Below are positions 16,279-25,300 of a stretch of DNA of 40,996 nt, piece after piece; the first letter of the stretch is position 1, and each line of letters starts with the position of its first letter. A model generated the notes under the pieces. That model searched no databases. It was given only the letters and a program-made list of their open reading frames with translations, and was not told where the DNA came from. The DNA comes from Thermoplasmatales archaeon (GTDB lineage Archaea; Thermoplasmatota; Thermoplasmata; Thermoplasmatales; Thermoplasmataceae), in contig DAHXNF010000037.1 in assembly GCA_027366585.1 (NCBI GenBank), forward strand, positions 1-40,996, written 5' to 3'. The position numbers and the translations under genes are program-made.

Positions 16279-17125
16279 AAATTCTACTGCAAACGATGAA
16301 TCCGGTTCCAGGACGATTCGTATCATAAAGTATATGGATGGTGAATTTCAGGAAGCAAAGGATTGCGTATCAGGGGAAGAACCTCTTGAAATAAGGATCT
16401 GTAACATAATCTCCGGGAGGTGTTTCCAGTTTGCAGTTACCATGAGAACCCCCGGCGAAGATCAATACCTGGCATTGGGCCTCCTTTTTACTGAGGGGAT
16501 CATAAAGAATGTCAATGATTTCCAGGCAGAAAAAACAAGAAAAATTGACTCCAATGTAATTGAAGTATGGCTTTCATATCCTGTCGATGAAAACGGCTTG
16601 AAAAGATATTCTCCATCTTATTCAAGCTGCGGACTTTGCGGAAAAGCCAGCATAGATGAGGTTTTTGTTAAAGGAGCCCGTATCCAGCACACTTTAAGTA
16701 CAGTCAAAGCTGGAGTAATTCTAACTCTACCCGACAAGATGAGAAAACATCAGAGGATGTTCGCCGAAACGGGGGGCCTGCACGGAGCGGCCCTTTTTAC
16801 TTCTGCAGGCACAATACTTGCATGGGCTGAGGATATTGGTAGGCACAATGCCGTTGACAAGGTTATAGGGCAGCTATTCATTGAAGGCCACCTTAAGGAA
16901 GGAACAATCCTTCAGATAAGCGGAAGGGCAGGTTTTGAGATAGTGCAGAAAGCTGCAATGGCAGGAATTCCCGTAATAAGTTCCGTCTCAGCTCCATCAA
17001 GTCTTGCAGTTGAAACTGCTGAGGCTCTCGGTATAACCCTTATATGTTTTGTGAGAGAGAATCGCTTCAACATTTATACTCATGGGGAGAGGGTATACCT
17101 GAAATCGCCGGATATTTTTGATTGA
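16268..17125 (+). CDS. fdhD: formate dehydrogenase accessory sulfurtransferase FdhD
   Basis: FdhD passes sulfur from a cysteine desulfurase to the bis-MGD cofactor, which formate dehydrogenase needs for activity. The 285-aa protein shows EEPLEIRI, LALGLLFTEGII, the essential cysteine pair in SSCGLCGKASID (Cys121 and Cys124), and the conserved GGLHGAALF, EDIGRHNAVDKVIG, LQISGRAGFEIVQKAAMAGIP blocks. Length is typical. The start ATG 16268 lies within the end of the DUF1641 gene, indicating coupling. Its presence supports a genuine Mo/W formate dehydrogenase rather than an unrelated molybdoprotein. Confidence 0.95.
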   Translation: MKSKNSTANDESGSRTIRIIKYMDGEFQEAKDCVSGEEPLEIRICNIISGRCFQFAVTMRTPGEDQYLALGLLFTEGIIKNVNDFQAEKTRKIDSNVIEVWLSYPVDENGLKRYSPSYSSCGLCGKASIDEVFVKGARIQHTLSTVKAGVILTLPDKMRKHQRMFAETGGLHGAALFTSAGTILAWAEDIGRHNAVDKVIGQLFIEGHLKEGTILQISGRAGFEIVQKAAMAGIPVISSVSAPSSLAVETAEALGITLICFVRENRFNIYTHGERVYLKSPDIFD

Positions 17126-17154
17126 GATATATTTTAACCCATGTTCGAATTTCG

Positions 17155-17164
17155 CAATATATTG
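17155..17164 (+). promoter_or_regulatory. TATA-like box upstream of the AceTr transporter
   Basis: CAATATATTG is a perfect 10-bp palindrome 30 nt before the ATG at 17190. It lies just after the fdhD stop, so the transporter may have its own promoter as well as read-through from the fdh operon. Confidence 0.4.
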
Positions 17165-17189
17165 GCTCTATTCAACATTTTATCATCAA

Positions 17190-17675
17190 ATGCGCATGCA
17201 TGTCATGAATCCTTTAGCACCACTGGCAATAGGATTCCTTGGATTAGGTACTGGTTACTTTATCTACGGGGGACGGGGATTTTTCCTAATTCCTAAGAAA
17301 ACCACAGAAAAAGTGGCCAAAGTGCTCTTGCAATGGGGTATGCGGATGCCTGGATTCATGCAGTTCCTGGCGGGAACCTATCTATTCCTGGGCCTGACTG
17401 TATTTAATGCATTCAAGTCAACTCCGGTATTGTATATGGCTGCAACAGCATTCACTGCATATGGTGTACACTGGTTTGCGCTGGGAATTAACAGGTATTA
17501 CAGTGGTGATACTACAGTAGATGGATATCTGGCAATTGCCTTCCTCTGGATTTCCATTACCGGTGCTCTTGTTTTATTCAAGGCAGGAGATGTGCCAGTA
17601 GGAATATTATTTGTATTATTGGCTCCGGCATACATATTAGATATATCAGCAAGCCTTAAGAAATCTCCATTTTAG
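17190..17675 (+). CDS. AceTr/SatP-like (GPR1/FUN34/YaaH) carboxylate transporter, interrupted by amber codon
   Basis: Membrane protein of about 161 aa to its first stop. NPLAPLAIGFLGLG resembles the NPAPLGL-type start of the AceTr family, and MQFLAGTYLFLG plus MAATAFTAYGVHWF resemble its GGLxQLLAGMW and GATAFxSYGxFW blocks. Five membrane helices are predicted before a TAG at 17673. The same frame then continues for 34 codons with a sixth hydrophobic helix, to TAA at 17778-17780, restoring the normal family length of about 190-200 aa and six helices. AceTr members move acetate, succinate or related small acids. Beside fdhA a formate or acetate role is plausible, but that is inference. The ATG at 17190 is about 30 nt from a TATA-like box; 17205 is an alternative, and the frame extends up to 17118. 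Confidence 0.6.
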   Translation: MRMHVMNPLAPLAIGFLGLGTGYFIYGGRGFFLIPKKTTEKVAKVLLQWGMRMPGFMQFLAGTYLFLGLTVFNAFKSTPVLYMAATAFTAYGVHWFALGINRYYSGDTTVDGYLAIAFLWISITGALVLFKAGDVPVGILFVLLAPAYILDISASLKKSPF

Positions 17676-17780
17676 ACCAGAGTAATGGGATTCTGGCATC
17701 TTGTCACAGGAACATGGCAAATGAACCTAATATTTGCAGCTGAGACTACATTTGCCCTTGGAATGCCCCTGTCCCTTTAA
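17676..17780 (+). pseudogene. in-frame continuation of the AceTr transporter after the amber codon (sixth TM helix)
   Basis: This is the same reading frame as the preceding gene, separated only by TAG. It encodes TRVMGFWHLVTGTWQMNLIF and a further hydrophobic segment, ending at TAA. The G-x-W-x-x-V-T-G-x-W pattern looks like the last helix of AceTr/SatP proteins. It is either the severed C terminus of a recently inactivated gene, a read-through product, or a sign of a sequencing error at 17673-17675. Confidence 0.6.
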
Positions 17781-18345
17781 TCCTGAACCTTAATTTTCCC
17801 AAAATTTTTTAATTATACCTTTCATCATACAGTGTTGATTTCTTTCATACGTTCCTTCTAAGATTCCCGCAAAAAAAGTGAAAACCAATTTACTTATGGA
17901 TATTTCCTAATTCCTGATGCCTGGCCAGTTTACTTTGAGACCTCGTTAATAACTTCTATGCAACTTATATGCATTAATGCAGTACGAGTCTCGTATCCCA
18001 ATCGTTGCAGTAATTAACGATCACCAGGAATACGGAATCATTTCTTTCATTTCCCGGCAGGGGAAATGACCTGAAACAGATAAGGGAAACGAATATACGC
18101 AACAGGATCCAGTGCTTCGAGTGGTTCGGATTCTCCACAAGCAACAGATGGGATATATTCGGTCAATGGGAAGCGGATCTTTGCTCTCTCCTGAAGTCAG
18201 TGCAGTTTTATCCGGGGAGAAACCAGCAGAGCTCACAGGGAGATTGTATTCATGGAACCCGCTTCTCTTCATAGATCTGCAAAGATTATGCGTTCTCGCA
18301 CTACGATAAGGACCTGAAGATGATATCTAGTAACGTTAGTGACTC
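17781..18345. other. 565-bp gene-poor region between two convergent genes
   Basis: No recognised gene. It holds a TATA-like CTTATATG (17964-17971), the 10-bp palindrome GCATTAATGC (17971-17980) and TACGAG-T-CTCGTA (17983-17995). A start-less open frame of 86 codons (18014-18274) reads through hydrophilic sequence such as RNRIQCFEWFGFSTSNRWDI, and the frame resumes after its stop. No reading frame has a convincing start or family match, so a decayed gene or a non-coding transcript is possible. Confidence 0.5.
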
Positions 18346-19701
18346 TTATTTCATTAATTTTTCAAGCATGTTCTGATACCTGTCGGCAAGCTCTTTTGAC
18401 TGCTTTTCCTCCTTCCCCTGGGCATACAGTCTAACTATGGGCTCCGTACCTGATGGCCTTATCAGAACCCAGTTTTTTCCTTCCTTGATCTTTATGCCAT
18501 CCATACGATCGACATCCTTGCCTGAGATCTCATCTTCCAGTGAGAGAAGCAGCTCACTCCATGGCTTGGTTATGTGCACGGCCCTCTTTGTCAGTGTGTA
18601 TTTCGGCAGTTCTCCTATTAGATTCGAGATAGAGGACCCGGTTTTAGCCATCAATTGAAGAACCAGTGCAGCGGTCATCGCTCCATCCCGGCATACCTGA
18701 TGTTCAGAGTATATCACGCCTCCGTTCTCCTCGCCACCGATTCTTGCCTTAAGCTCAATCATTTTCCTTGACACTATCGGTGCACCGACCTTTGTCCTGA
18801 TTAGCCTGGCTCCTACGCGATCACATACTTCTGAGATGCAGTCGGAGCTGCTTATTGGGGTCACTACGGTATCGCCTTTCCTTGCAGTGTGACTCACGAT
18901 AAGGGAAAGTGTCTTATCCCCATCGATGAATTTTCCTTTCTCGTCGATGAAGACGGCACGATCAGCATCCCCGTCATGTGCAATTCCAAGATCGAATTGC
19001 CCTGACTTCACAAGCTCAAGAAGGGAAGCCAGGTTCTCCGGCTTTGGTTCTGATTCCCGTGAGGTAAAGCGTCCGTCTGCATTGCAGTTAAGAGAGACTA
19101 CCTGTGCACCGAGGTCGGAGAGCATAGCGGGAGTTGTCTGGTAAGATGCGCCGTTCCCGGCGTCAAACGCAACCCTGAAATTTGACCTCGAGATGGCGGA
19201 CGCATCGACCCTCCCAATAATCGCCGAAACATAAGCGCTATCAGCAGAATTATCCTGCCTTAAAGTGCCGCATTTGCTCCAATCAGGAACGGTGAATTTT
19301 CTCGAAAAATATACTTCCTCAACACCGATCTCGTTCTCCTCCGAGAGTTCAGTCCCATCCTTGTCGATGCACTTGATGCCGTTGAATTGCGGAGGATTGT
19401 GCGATGCTGTTATCATCACCCCGAATATGCTATGAGTCCTGCAATAAAACTGAAGGCCTGGTGTTGGAAGTATGCCCAATGACACTAATTCTGTACCTGT
19501 GGACATTATCCCTGATCCAACTGCCGCCTGTATCATGGCACCGGTAAGACGAGTGTCCGTGGCAATGGCAATCCTGCCTGTATGGAAATAAGATCCAATT
19601 GACTGCCCAATCTCCATTGCAAAGTTGGGAGTTAAATCGACATTCGGGGTGCCGCGTATCCCATTAGTACCAAACAGCCTCTTTTTCTGCCCCGCTTTCA
19701 T
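18346..19701 (-). CDS. glmM: phosphohexomutase, phosphoglucosamine mutase GlmM-like
   Basis: Alpha-D-phosphohexomutase that interconverts 6-phospho and 1-phospho sugars for UDP-GlcNAc or GDP-mannose synthesis. The 451-aa protein has all four family sites: an N-terminal RLFGTNGIRG, the phosphoserine loop TASHNPPQFNG, the metal loop HDGDADRAVF, the sugar-binding GGEENGGVIYSEHQVCRDG and the phosphate-binding RPSGTEPIVRLYAQ. The NGIRG start and EENGG loop fit the archaeal GlmM/phosphoglucosamine mutase branch more than bacterial ManB, though archaeal members can be bifunctional. ATG 19701 lies about 25 nt after an AATATAATAA box (19721-19730), suggesting its own leaderless promoter even though a glycosyltransferase gene precedes it by 39 nt. 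Confidence 0.9.
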   Translation of the reverse strand: MKAGQKKRLFGTNGIRGTPNVDLTPNFAMEIGQSIGSYFHTGRIAIATDTRLTGAMIQAAVGSGIMSTGTELVSLGILPTPGLQFYCRTHSIFGVMITASHNPPQFNGIKCIDKDGTELSEENEIGVEEVYFSRKFTVPDWSKCGTLRQDNSADSAYVSAIIGRVDASAISRSNFRVAFDAGNGASYQTTPAMLSDLGAQVVSLNCNADGRFTSRESEPKPENLASLLELVKSGQFDLGIAHDGDADRAVFIDEKGKFIDGDKTLSLIVSHTARKGDTVVTPISSSDCISEVCDRVGARLIRTKVGAPIVSRKMIELKARIGGEENGGVIYSEHQVCRDGAMTAALVLQLMAKTGSSISNLIGELPKYTLTKRAVHITKPWSELLLSLEDEISGKDVDRMDGIKIKEGKNWVLIRPSGTEPIVRLYAQGKEEKQSKELADRYQNMLEKLMK

Positions 19702-19740
19702 GACCGTTTGATAGCTCGGGAATATAATAATTTGAGGTTA

Positions 19741-20823
19741 TCATGGCTGCTTTGTCAGATCGTATTCCATCCCGCGCCACTGAATTGTTTTCATTCCAGC
19801 AGCAATGGCCAGGTTTGAAATGGCGATGAACGGTATCAATAGTGCTATTAGGAAAACATAAGGTCCTCCCTTGTGGTGATTCTGCAGATTACGGTAGGCA
19901 AAAAGCAGGTAAGGTGCAAGCAGGAACAGGAATAAAGGTGAAAACAGTATGGAAAAGATGATAGAACCCGCAAGAAGAATGATTTCCGATGAGTAAAACA
20001 CCATGCCAAACCTCAGGATGGATCTGCTAGCACTTACAGAAAGTGCTGTCTGCCTGTTTGACCACTCCCTGAAAGTCTTGAAGTCATCTGGCGAATTTAT
20101 AACTGGAGCAGCAGTCTTGCAGTAACAGATGTTGAGTCCCTTGTTTTTGACAATCCGCATAATTGCAACGTCGTCTGATACATGCTTCTTGAAGAACTCC
20201 ATGCTTTCTGGATCCACCAGTTCACCCCGAAACGCCATTGATCCACCCCAGACGAACCTGGTCAGTCTGGCTTGCATCAAGCCAATGCCGACAAGCCCCC
20301 AGACAGATTTTATCTTTGACCATATGCCGCCGGTTGGCACAAAGTGAGGGAATGTTGTGCTCACGCCTATTTCCTTGGATCCGAGGGGTTTAACCAGTTT
20401 GGACAACCAGTCCCTCGGGAATGTTGCATCAGAATCTGCAACAACATACACCGGCTCGGCGGGAAATTTTTCTATTGCAGAGGCGATTGCCCTTACCTTG
20501 CCGCTGCAGTGTTCGCATTCTGACCTGCTCACAATATATTCTATCTTAAGATCCCTGATTGTCTGCATCGCAGGGTCAGATAGGGAATCTACTACTGCAA
20601 CTACCCTGAAGTCTTGGTAGTCCTGGTTCATCAGAGAAGTAATGTTTTCCTGGAGTGTTACGTCCTTCCCCCTGCATGGGAGAATGACAAGGACCCTCTG
20701 TGTGAAATCACCGAATTCCGTGTCCCTGTATGCCGGTCGGAGTGAAATGGCCATCAGGCCTGCAAAGATCAATAAAAGAACTACGAGAAGGAAGATATTC
20801 AGGATGGTAACTTCAAAATGCAT
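19741..20823 (-). CDS. membrane-bound family 2 glycosyltransferase (ceramide glucosyltransferase-like)
   Basis: GT-A fold glycosyltransferase with an N-terminal membrane anchor (FLLVVLLLIFAGLMAI) and three or four C-terminal hydrophobic helices. Catalytic features are VLVILPCRGKDVTLQENI, the nucleotide-sugar DxD motif in YVVADSDATFP, a downstream acid in KKHVSDDVAIM, and the Q/R-x-x-R-W-like EWSNRQTAL. This layout matches the GT21-type branch that glycosylates membrane lipids, so transfer of a sugar to an archaeal lipid or polyprenol is likely; the donor is unknown. 360 aa. It starts 10 nt after the aEF-1beta stop and is followed by glmM. Confidence 0.85.
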   Translation of the reverse strand: MHFEVTILNIFLLVVLLLIFAGLMAISLRPAYRDTEFGDFTQRVLVILPCRGKDVTLQENITSLMNQDYQDFRVVAVVDSLSDPAMQTIRDLKIEYIVSRSECEHCSGKVRAIASAIEKFPAEPVYVVADSDATFPRDWLSKLVKPLGSKEIGVSTTFPHFVPTGGIWSKIKSVWGLVGIGLMQARLTRFVWGGSMAFRGELVDPESMEFFKKHVSDDVAIMRIVKNKGLNICYCKTAAPVINSPDDFKTFREWSNRQTALSVSASRSILRFGMVFYSSEIILLAGSIIFSILFSPLFLFLLAPYLLFAYRNLQNHHKGGPYVFLIALLIPFIAISNLAIAAGMKTIQWRGMEYDLTKQP

Positions 20824-20833
20824 TATAGATGAT

Positions 20834-21100
20834 TCAAACTAGGGTCACTTCGTCAGTGTCAACCTGGCCGACGCCGTTAACCGCCTGAAGCCTGGATTCC
20901 ACGGCACCTATTTTTCCCTCTTGATCTGGAACTATTACCTCAAGTCTTATCGCCTTAAGGCCAAATGCTACTTCCTGTTCCTCGATCTTGTTCAACTCGC
21001 ACAGACCTTTAATTGCCAGCTTGACCTCTTCCATCAGCGATCTTATTTTAACTTCACTGTCGCTGGGAAGAATTTTGAGTACAACCGCAACGTCACCCAT
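20834..21100 (-). CDS. translation elongation factor aEF-1beta
   Basis: Guanine nucleotide exchange factor for aEF-1alpha. The 88-residue protein has the compact alpha/beta fold of archaeal EF-1B: MGDVAVVLKILPSDSEV at the N terminus, IKGLCELNKIEEQEVAFGLKA in the middle and the C-terminal GAVESRLQAVNGVGQVDTDE that corresponds to the exchange surface. The upstream in-frame GTG (21109) is less likely, because ATG 21100 has TAGGTG just upstream as a possible Shine-Dalgarno and gives the usual MGDV start. It is directly downstream of the zinc-ribbon gene, a pairing common in archaea. Confidence 0.93.
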   Translation of the reverse strand: MGDVAVVLKILPSDSEVKIRSLMEEVKLAIKGLCELNKIEEQEVAFGLKAIRLEVIVPDQEGKIGAVESRLQAVNGVGQVDTDEVTLV

Positions 21101-21109
21101 GCTATGCAC

Positions 21110-21277
21110 CTATGGTCCCACAAAAGAACATCTTTGGCATAAGTATTTCGTTGAATGCTCCCTGCAGCTGTCGCATCTGCCAATCTCTTCCTGCCCGCAT
21201 GAAGGGCACATGAAAATAGAGAAACCTGTCTCAACCAAACCTTCGCCGCACGATGTACATGTATTCCTGTCTGACAT
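21110..21277 (-). CDS. small double zinc-ribbon protein adjacent to aEF-1beta
   Basis: A 55-residue protein with four CxxC knuckles: CTSCGE, CPSCGQ, CDSCRE and CQRCSF, ending FVGP. This is the small archaeal zinc-finger family (HVO_2753 type) typically encoded just before aEF-1beta and thought to bind RNA or act near the ribosome; exact function is not settled. The longer frame to 21358 is less likely. ATG 21277 gives the family's normal size and follows a GAGG-like site, and a TTTATAC box on the minus strand at about 21335-21341 would start transcription inside the longer frame. Confidence 0.85.
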   Translation of the reverse strand: MSDRNTCTSCGEGLVETGFSIFMCPSCGQEEIGRCDSCREHSTKYLCQRCSFVGP

Positions 21278-21401
21278 TAAATGAGCCTCTTGACCTACTG
21301 CCTTGCATGCAGGTAGCTCACCTGTATTTTCTAACTGTATAAATCCTTTTTTAGGCATTGTATTAAGAAGAATTACTTTATTATTATCTGGGGCTCCTGT
21401 A

Positions 21402-21713
21402 ATGTTATTTATTCACGGGAATCATATTCCTGGTGTGATAAGCGCAATTGTTGCTTCAGACCACCAGATGGAAAAATTCAACCTTGGCAGATATTTTGTT
21501 GCTTCGGATGATCCGTTGTTTATTGGGTTGATTGTGAGCCCGTCAGAAAAGATTTGGCCCCGCCTGAAGAATGCAGATTCGGTTGTGCTTGAAATAGGAA
21601 TCAGTTCTTTTGCATTTCGTATTCCGTATAAAATTGAGGTTGGCAGGAACACAATTTTCTTCGTCTCCCCTGCGGAAAACGAATCACAGAAGATCCTGGA
21701 ATCACTCAAATGA
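21402..21713 (+). CDS. hypothetical protein, 103 aa
   Basis: I recognise no family. The frame beginning MLFIHGNHIPGVISAIVASD reads as a small mixed alpha/beta soluble protein (FNLGRYFVASDDPLFIGLIV, then IEVGRNTIFFVSPAENESQK). No cysteine pairs, signal peptide or membrane helix are seen. ATG 21402 lies about 20-25 nt after a CTTTATTATTATC stretch (21376-21388), as expected for a leaderless gene; the frame is open to 21303. The opposite strand also carries an open frame here, so assignment rests on the promoter-like spacing and more protein-like composition. Its end overlaps the M50 gene by 8 nt tail to tail. Confidence 0.5.
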   Translation: MLFIHGNHIPGVISAIVASDHQMEKFNLGRYFVASDDPLFIGLIVSPSEKIWPRLKNADSVVLEIGISSFAFRIPYKIEVGRNTIFFVSPAENESQKILESLK

Positions 21714-22329
21714 TCCCAAAATATATACCTGGAATGTTGAGTATAACTGCTACCGAAATCGCAATAATAAAAATAGACCTGTCCCAGTGAAGCACCTTGG
21801 ACCCGTCAAGTGGTGGAATTGGTAACAGGTTGAACACCGCGTACCATGAGTTGAGGGCACCGACAAAACCAAAGAGGAATGCATAACTTGTAAAATGAGA
21901 AAGGACCGTATAAACAACGTAGAAAATACCTGCCAGGATCATATTCGTGGCAGGACCTGCAAGGGATACTTTTCCATTAGCTTCTGGAGAATATATACCT
22001 GATATGTATACAGCACCAGGTGCAGCAAACAATAATCCCAGTGCCGATGTAACCAGGGCGAGCATTGCCCCTAAAAGCCATATCCTGAACCTGCCATAAC
22101 CTCCCAGACGCTTGGCAACGTATCGATGTGCCATTTCATGCATCAGGAAAGCTGTAAGGACCGTCAGAAGTGCAAGGCCGAAAAGGATTGAGTAACCGAA
22201 TGCAGTTCTCGGGAAAACTATGTCACGATAATAGATAAGTGAAAAAGCTGCAGTCAGTATGAGTACCGCTGCGAGGATATCCTTAAGTTCCTCCCGATCG
22301 AAGGTGTTAATGTATTGCAATATGACCAC
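21706..22329 (-). CDS. M50 site-2-protease-like membrane metallopeptidase
   Basis: Intramembrane zinc protease candidate of 207 aa with about six hydrophobic helices. The HExxH motif is HEMAH (His64, Glu65, His68) in a helix, and the third metal ligand is Asp175 in NLLPIPPLDGSK, the M50 counterpart of the NPDG motif. No PDZ or CBS domain is present, which places it among compact rhomboid-sized S2P homologues. The start is GTG at 22329, whose G is also the last base of the upstream TPR gene's TAG (TAGTG), so translation is probably coupled. The TPR product may recruit or regulate its substrates; that is inference from linkage. Confidence 0.88.
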   Translation of the reverse strand: MVILQYINTFDREELKDILAAVLILTAAFSLIYYRDIVFPRTAFGYSILFGLALLTVLTAFLMHEMAHRYVAKRLGGYGRFRIWLLGAMLALVTSALGLLFAAPGAVYISGIYSPEANGKVSLAGPATNMILAGIFYVVYTVLSHFTSYAFLFGFVGALNSWYAVFNLLPIPPLDGSKVLHWDRSIFIIAISVAVILNIPGIYFGII

Positions 22330-25300
22330 TATGAGTTGAGTTTCGCCACATATTCCATTAAGGCTATTATATCCACTGCATCCGAAATACCTAGGTTCAG
22401 GTTGTATGCCACATCAAGTGGTTCGGGCTTGAGGCCAAGCCTGATAGCTGAACGCAACAGTGCGTTCGCAGCTGGATCGTTAAGCATTGGATCACGCTTC
22501 TGAGATATGCACTTCTTGATGTAAATATACACGTTCTTTGATAATATCACGTCCCTTTTTGGAAGGTTGTTAAAAATTACAAAGATCTTCAGGTCCATTA
22601 TACTTTCAACTGTGCTTTTCTTCACCGACCTCTGGATCACGTCCTTGGAGATCATTTCATAAAGCCTCTCATCTGACGGACGGTAATATTCCTCGCTTTT
22701 GATGATCTGGATTACGCGTTCTACTGCTTCCAGTGGAATTCCGGCATGATAAACCATTTCCTCCGATGTCAGGATTCTTCCTATCTTGTATTCCACCTTA
22801 AAAACCTGTGCTGCGTATCCCAGAATCGAAAGGAATTCCTTCTTCAGGTTCATTTCCTCTATTATCTCATGGAAGCTGTCCTCTTTTAGGAGCGCCCCAT
22901 GGTACTGTCCTGCAAGCCTGTCTGCGGAATCAAAGTCACCTGTCTCTATGTAAGATCTTATGATCCACTGTATGTTAGTTGAGTCCAGGATTTGCGGATT
23001 TTTCTTGAAAAATTCCGTTAGCAGCTTGTATTCACCAGTTTCAAAGTATATACGGCATATCCTGTCAACGATATCCTGCATGTCGTCCTTCACTGTTATG
23101 GACTTTGTCCCCTTCATTAGAATTACAATAGCCTCTGAGGGATGATTGATTTCCACCAGCAGATCACTCAGGCTCCGAAGATTATCGATGTCTTCCGGAT
23201 ACTTTTTCAGTATTTCGCGCATGACTCTTTCTGCGCCAATGAAATCCCTTGACTCAAGCAGACGCTGCGAGATAATCTTACCAAGAAAAAGGCTCAGCGT
23301 TTCATGAAACATCTGGATAAGCGTGTCCCTGATCTGCCTGTTGACCCACAGTATCCTCGATATGTAAAGTATGGCTGCCTCCTCCTCCTTGTTTTTCACG
23401 TTGACATGCTTTAGAAGATCGACCACTTCCTGTATCCTGCCAGTCTTGTGATACAGCTTTATGAGAGAAACCTCGTTTCCCTGACCTGCTTTCAGGAGCC
23501 TCTCGGCCTCGACGTAATCACCAACCTCAACCAGCGCTTCAGGAAGGTTGCGTATGTCCTTTTCCTGCATTCCCTTTGATTCTGCTTTCTTGTAGGATTC
23601 GATCGCCTTCTCGTAGTTCTTGTTAATCATGTAATAGTCTCCGAGCCAGAGATCTATTTGCGGGTCCTGTACGTTGCCTTGCTCATCCTGGAGGAATTCT
23701 ATTCTTTCCTGGTCCTTCTTCGCTGATTCAAGCAGAGCAGCATGCTTCTTGATGTCATCAATCATCTTGGATCTGCTCACGACTATCTTCCTTGACACCT
23801 TTTCTGCTTCACCCAGATCGTTCTCGCGCATGTATCGATCCCGGCGCATCCTTTCGACCCAGATATTCTTGGAATCGAGGCGATCGAATCGTTCGACTAT
23901 CCTGTTCTGTAGCTCGATGAGTGGAGAATCCGACAGATAACGGTAGAGTTCTGCAAGATCAACATAGTCCTGTTCCTTCAATTCGATGATCTTGTCAAGC
24001 ATTGAGAGAATAGTATCAGAATCCCCCTCCGTCACGGCTACCCTGATACCCTGTGACAGAAAATCCCGGTTTGTAAGCCGCCCGAGGGCACGCATTATGC
24101 TTCTTCTTGCAGAACCCGAATCACCTTCCTGCAACTGTATCCTGGATAGAAGGTAATGATAGAACGGATCACTTTTCTTTGGATCCCTGGACGCTTCAAG
24201 CAATGCTGTCGCAGATTTTGTATTCTTTATATCTATAAGAGCCTGAGAGAGGGGATACATGAATTTCCTGCTGTCAGTCATTTCTTCCGTGTATTTTCCT
24301 GAATAAGCAAGAGAAACTGCATAGACCAGGTTACTGACGTTCGCAAATTGCTTGCTTGCAAGAAGGCTTGACAAAAGTTCTGGTAGAGTGCGGGTCCTGA
24401 AGTTTGTTGCATTCGATACTGCAGTCCACACAACTGCCTCCGACTTCGTCTGATTTATCATATCCCACAGTTCGTCGTCGATGTTGACATGCTTTCCCCT
24501 AATCTTGTGAAGGGTCATCAGCGTCAGTCGGCTCGTGTTGGCCGCAATGTCCGTCAGTTTTTGCACCTGATCGTCATCACGCACGGTGAAGAAAATCGCG
24601 TCGATTACTTCCGCAGAAGACAGCATTGAAGGGGATGCCTCAAGGTGCTTTACAGCATCGGGGAAATTGAATGTATAGAAGAGAGCGGAAATGAGAAGCT
24701 GTTGAACATTATTTATTTCAGCATCCCTTATTGAATTATACTTTTCAATGAATTTTTCATAATTTCCTCTCTTGAAAAGTTGCTCAAGGATATAGCGGGC
24801 AGAATCCCTATCCTTCGGGTCCAGTGAAACGATCAATTCCGCGGTCTCGTAGGCTGCCGAATCGTTGTTCAGCAGGTTTAGCACATCAAACTTCTTCTTC
24901 AGTATCTCAACGTTTCTACCGTTTGCCGACAATGAATTATTTATTTCCTTCAGGGCCTCATCGAAGAGTGAAAGCCGGGTCAGAACTTCGATGTATTGCA
25001 ATTTGCTTTTTCCCTCAGGCAGTCCCTGCGGATAAGCTTCCCTCATCGAATTGACATATTCCTGGAAGCGGCCCAGTTCATAAAGTACCTCCGCACGCTC
25101 CAATGCTACGGCAGATTCCTTCCTGAAAGATTCGTGCTGGTCCAAGAGTTCTATTGCCTCCGCACCTCTATCCATCAGCCTGAGGCACCTTGAATGCAAT
25201 ATGAGAAATCTTGAGTCGTCCTTGAACTGGTAAGATGCATGGTTCACTGCCCTAAGAGCCTTTTTCAAATCCTTTGTCCCAAGGAGAATTTCGATATACT

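Noticed and set aside
18021-18272. Minus-strand ORF of 83 codons in the gene-poor region
   Set aside because: No recognisable motif or promoter, with an odd composition rich in Ser, Pro and Cys; kept only as part of the described region.
21422-21709. Minus-strand ORF of 95 codons opposite the small unknown gene
   Set aside because: It lacks a promoter-like box or ribosome site, and the plus-strand frame has both a TATA-like stretch and a more protein-like composition.
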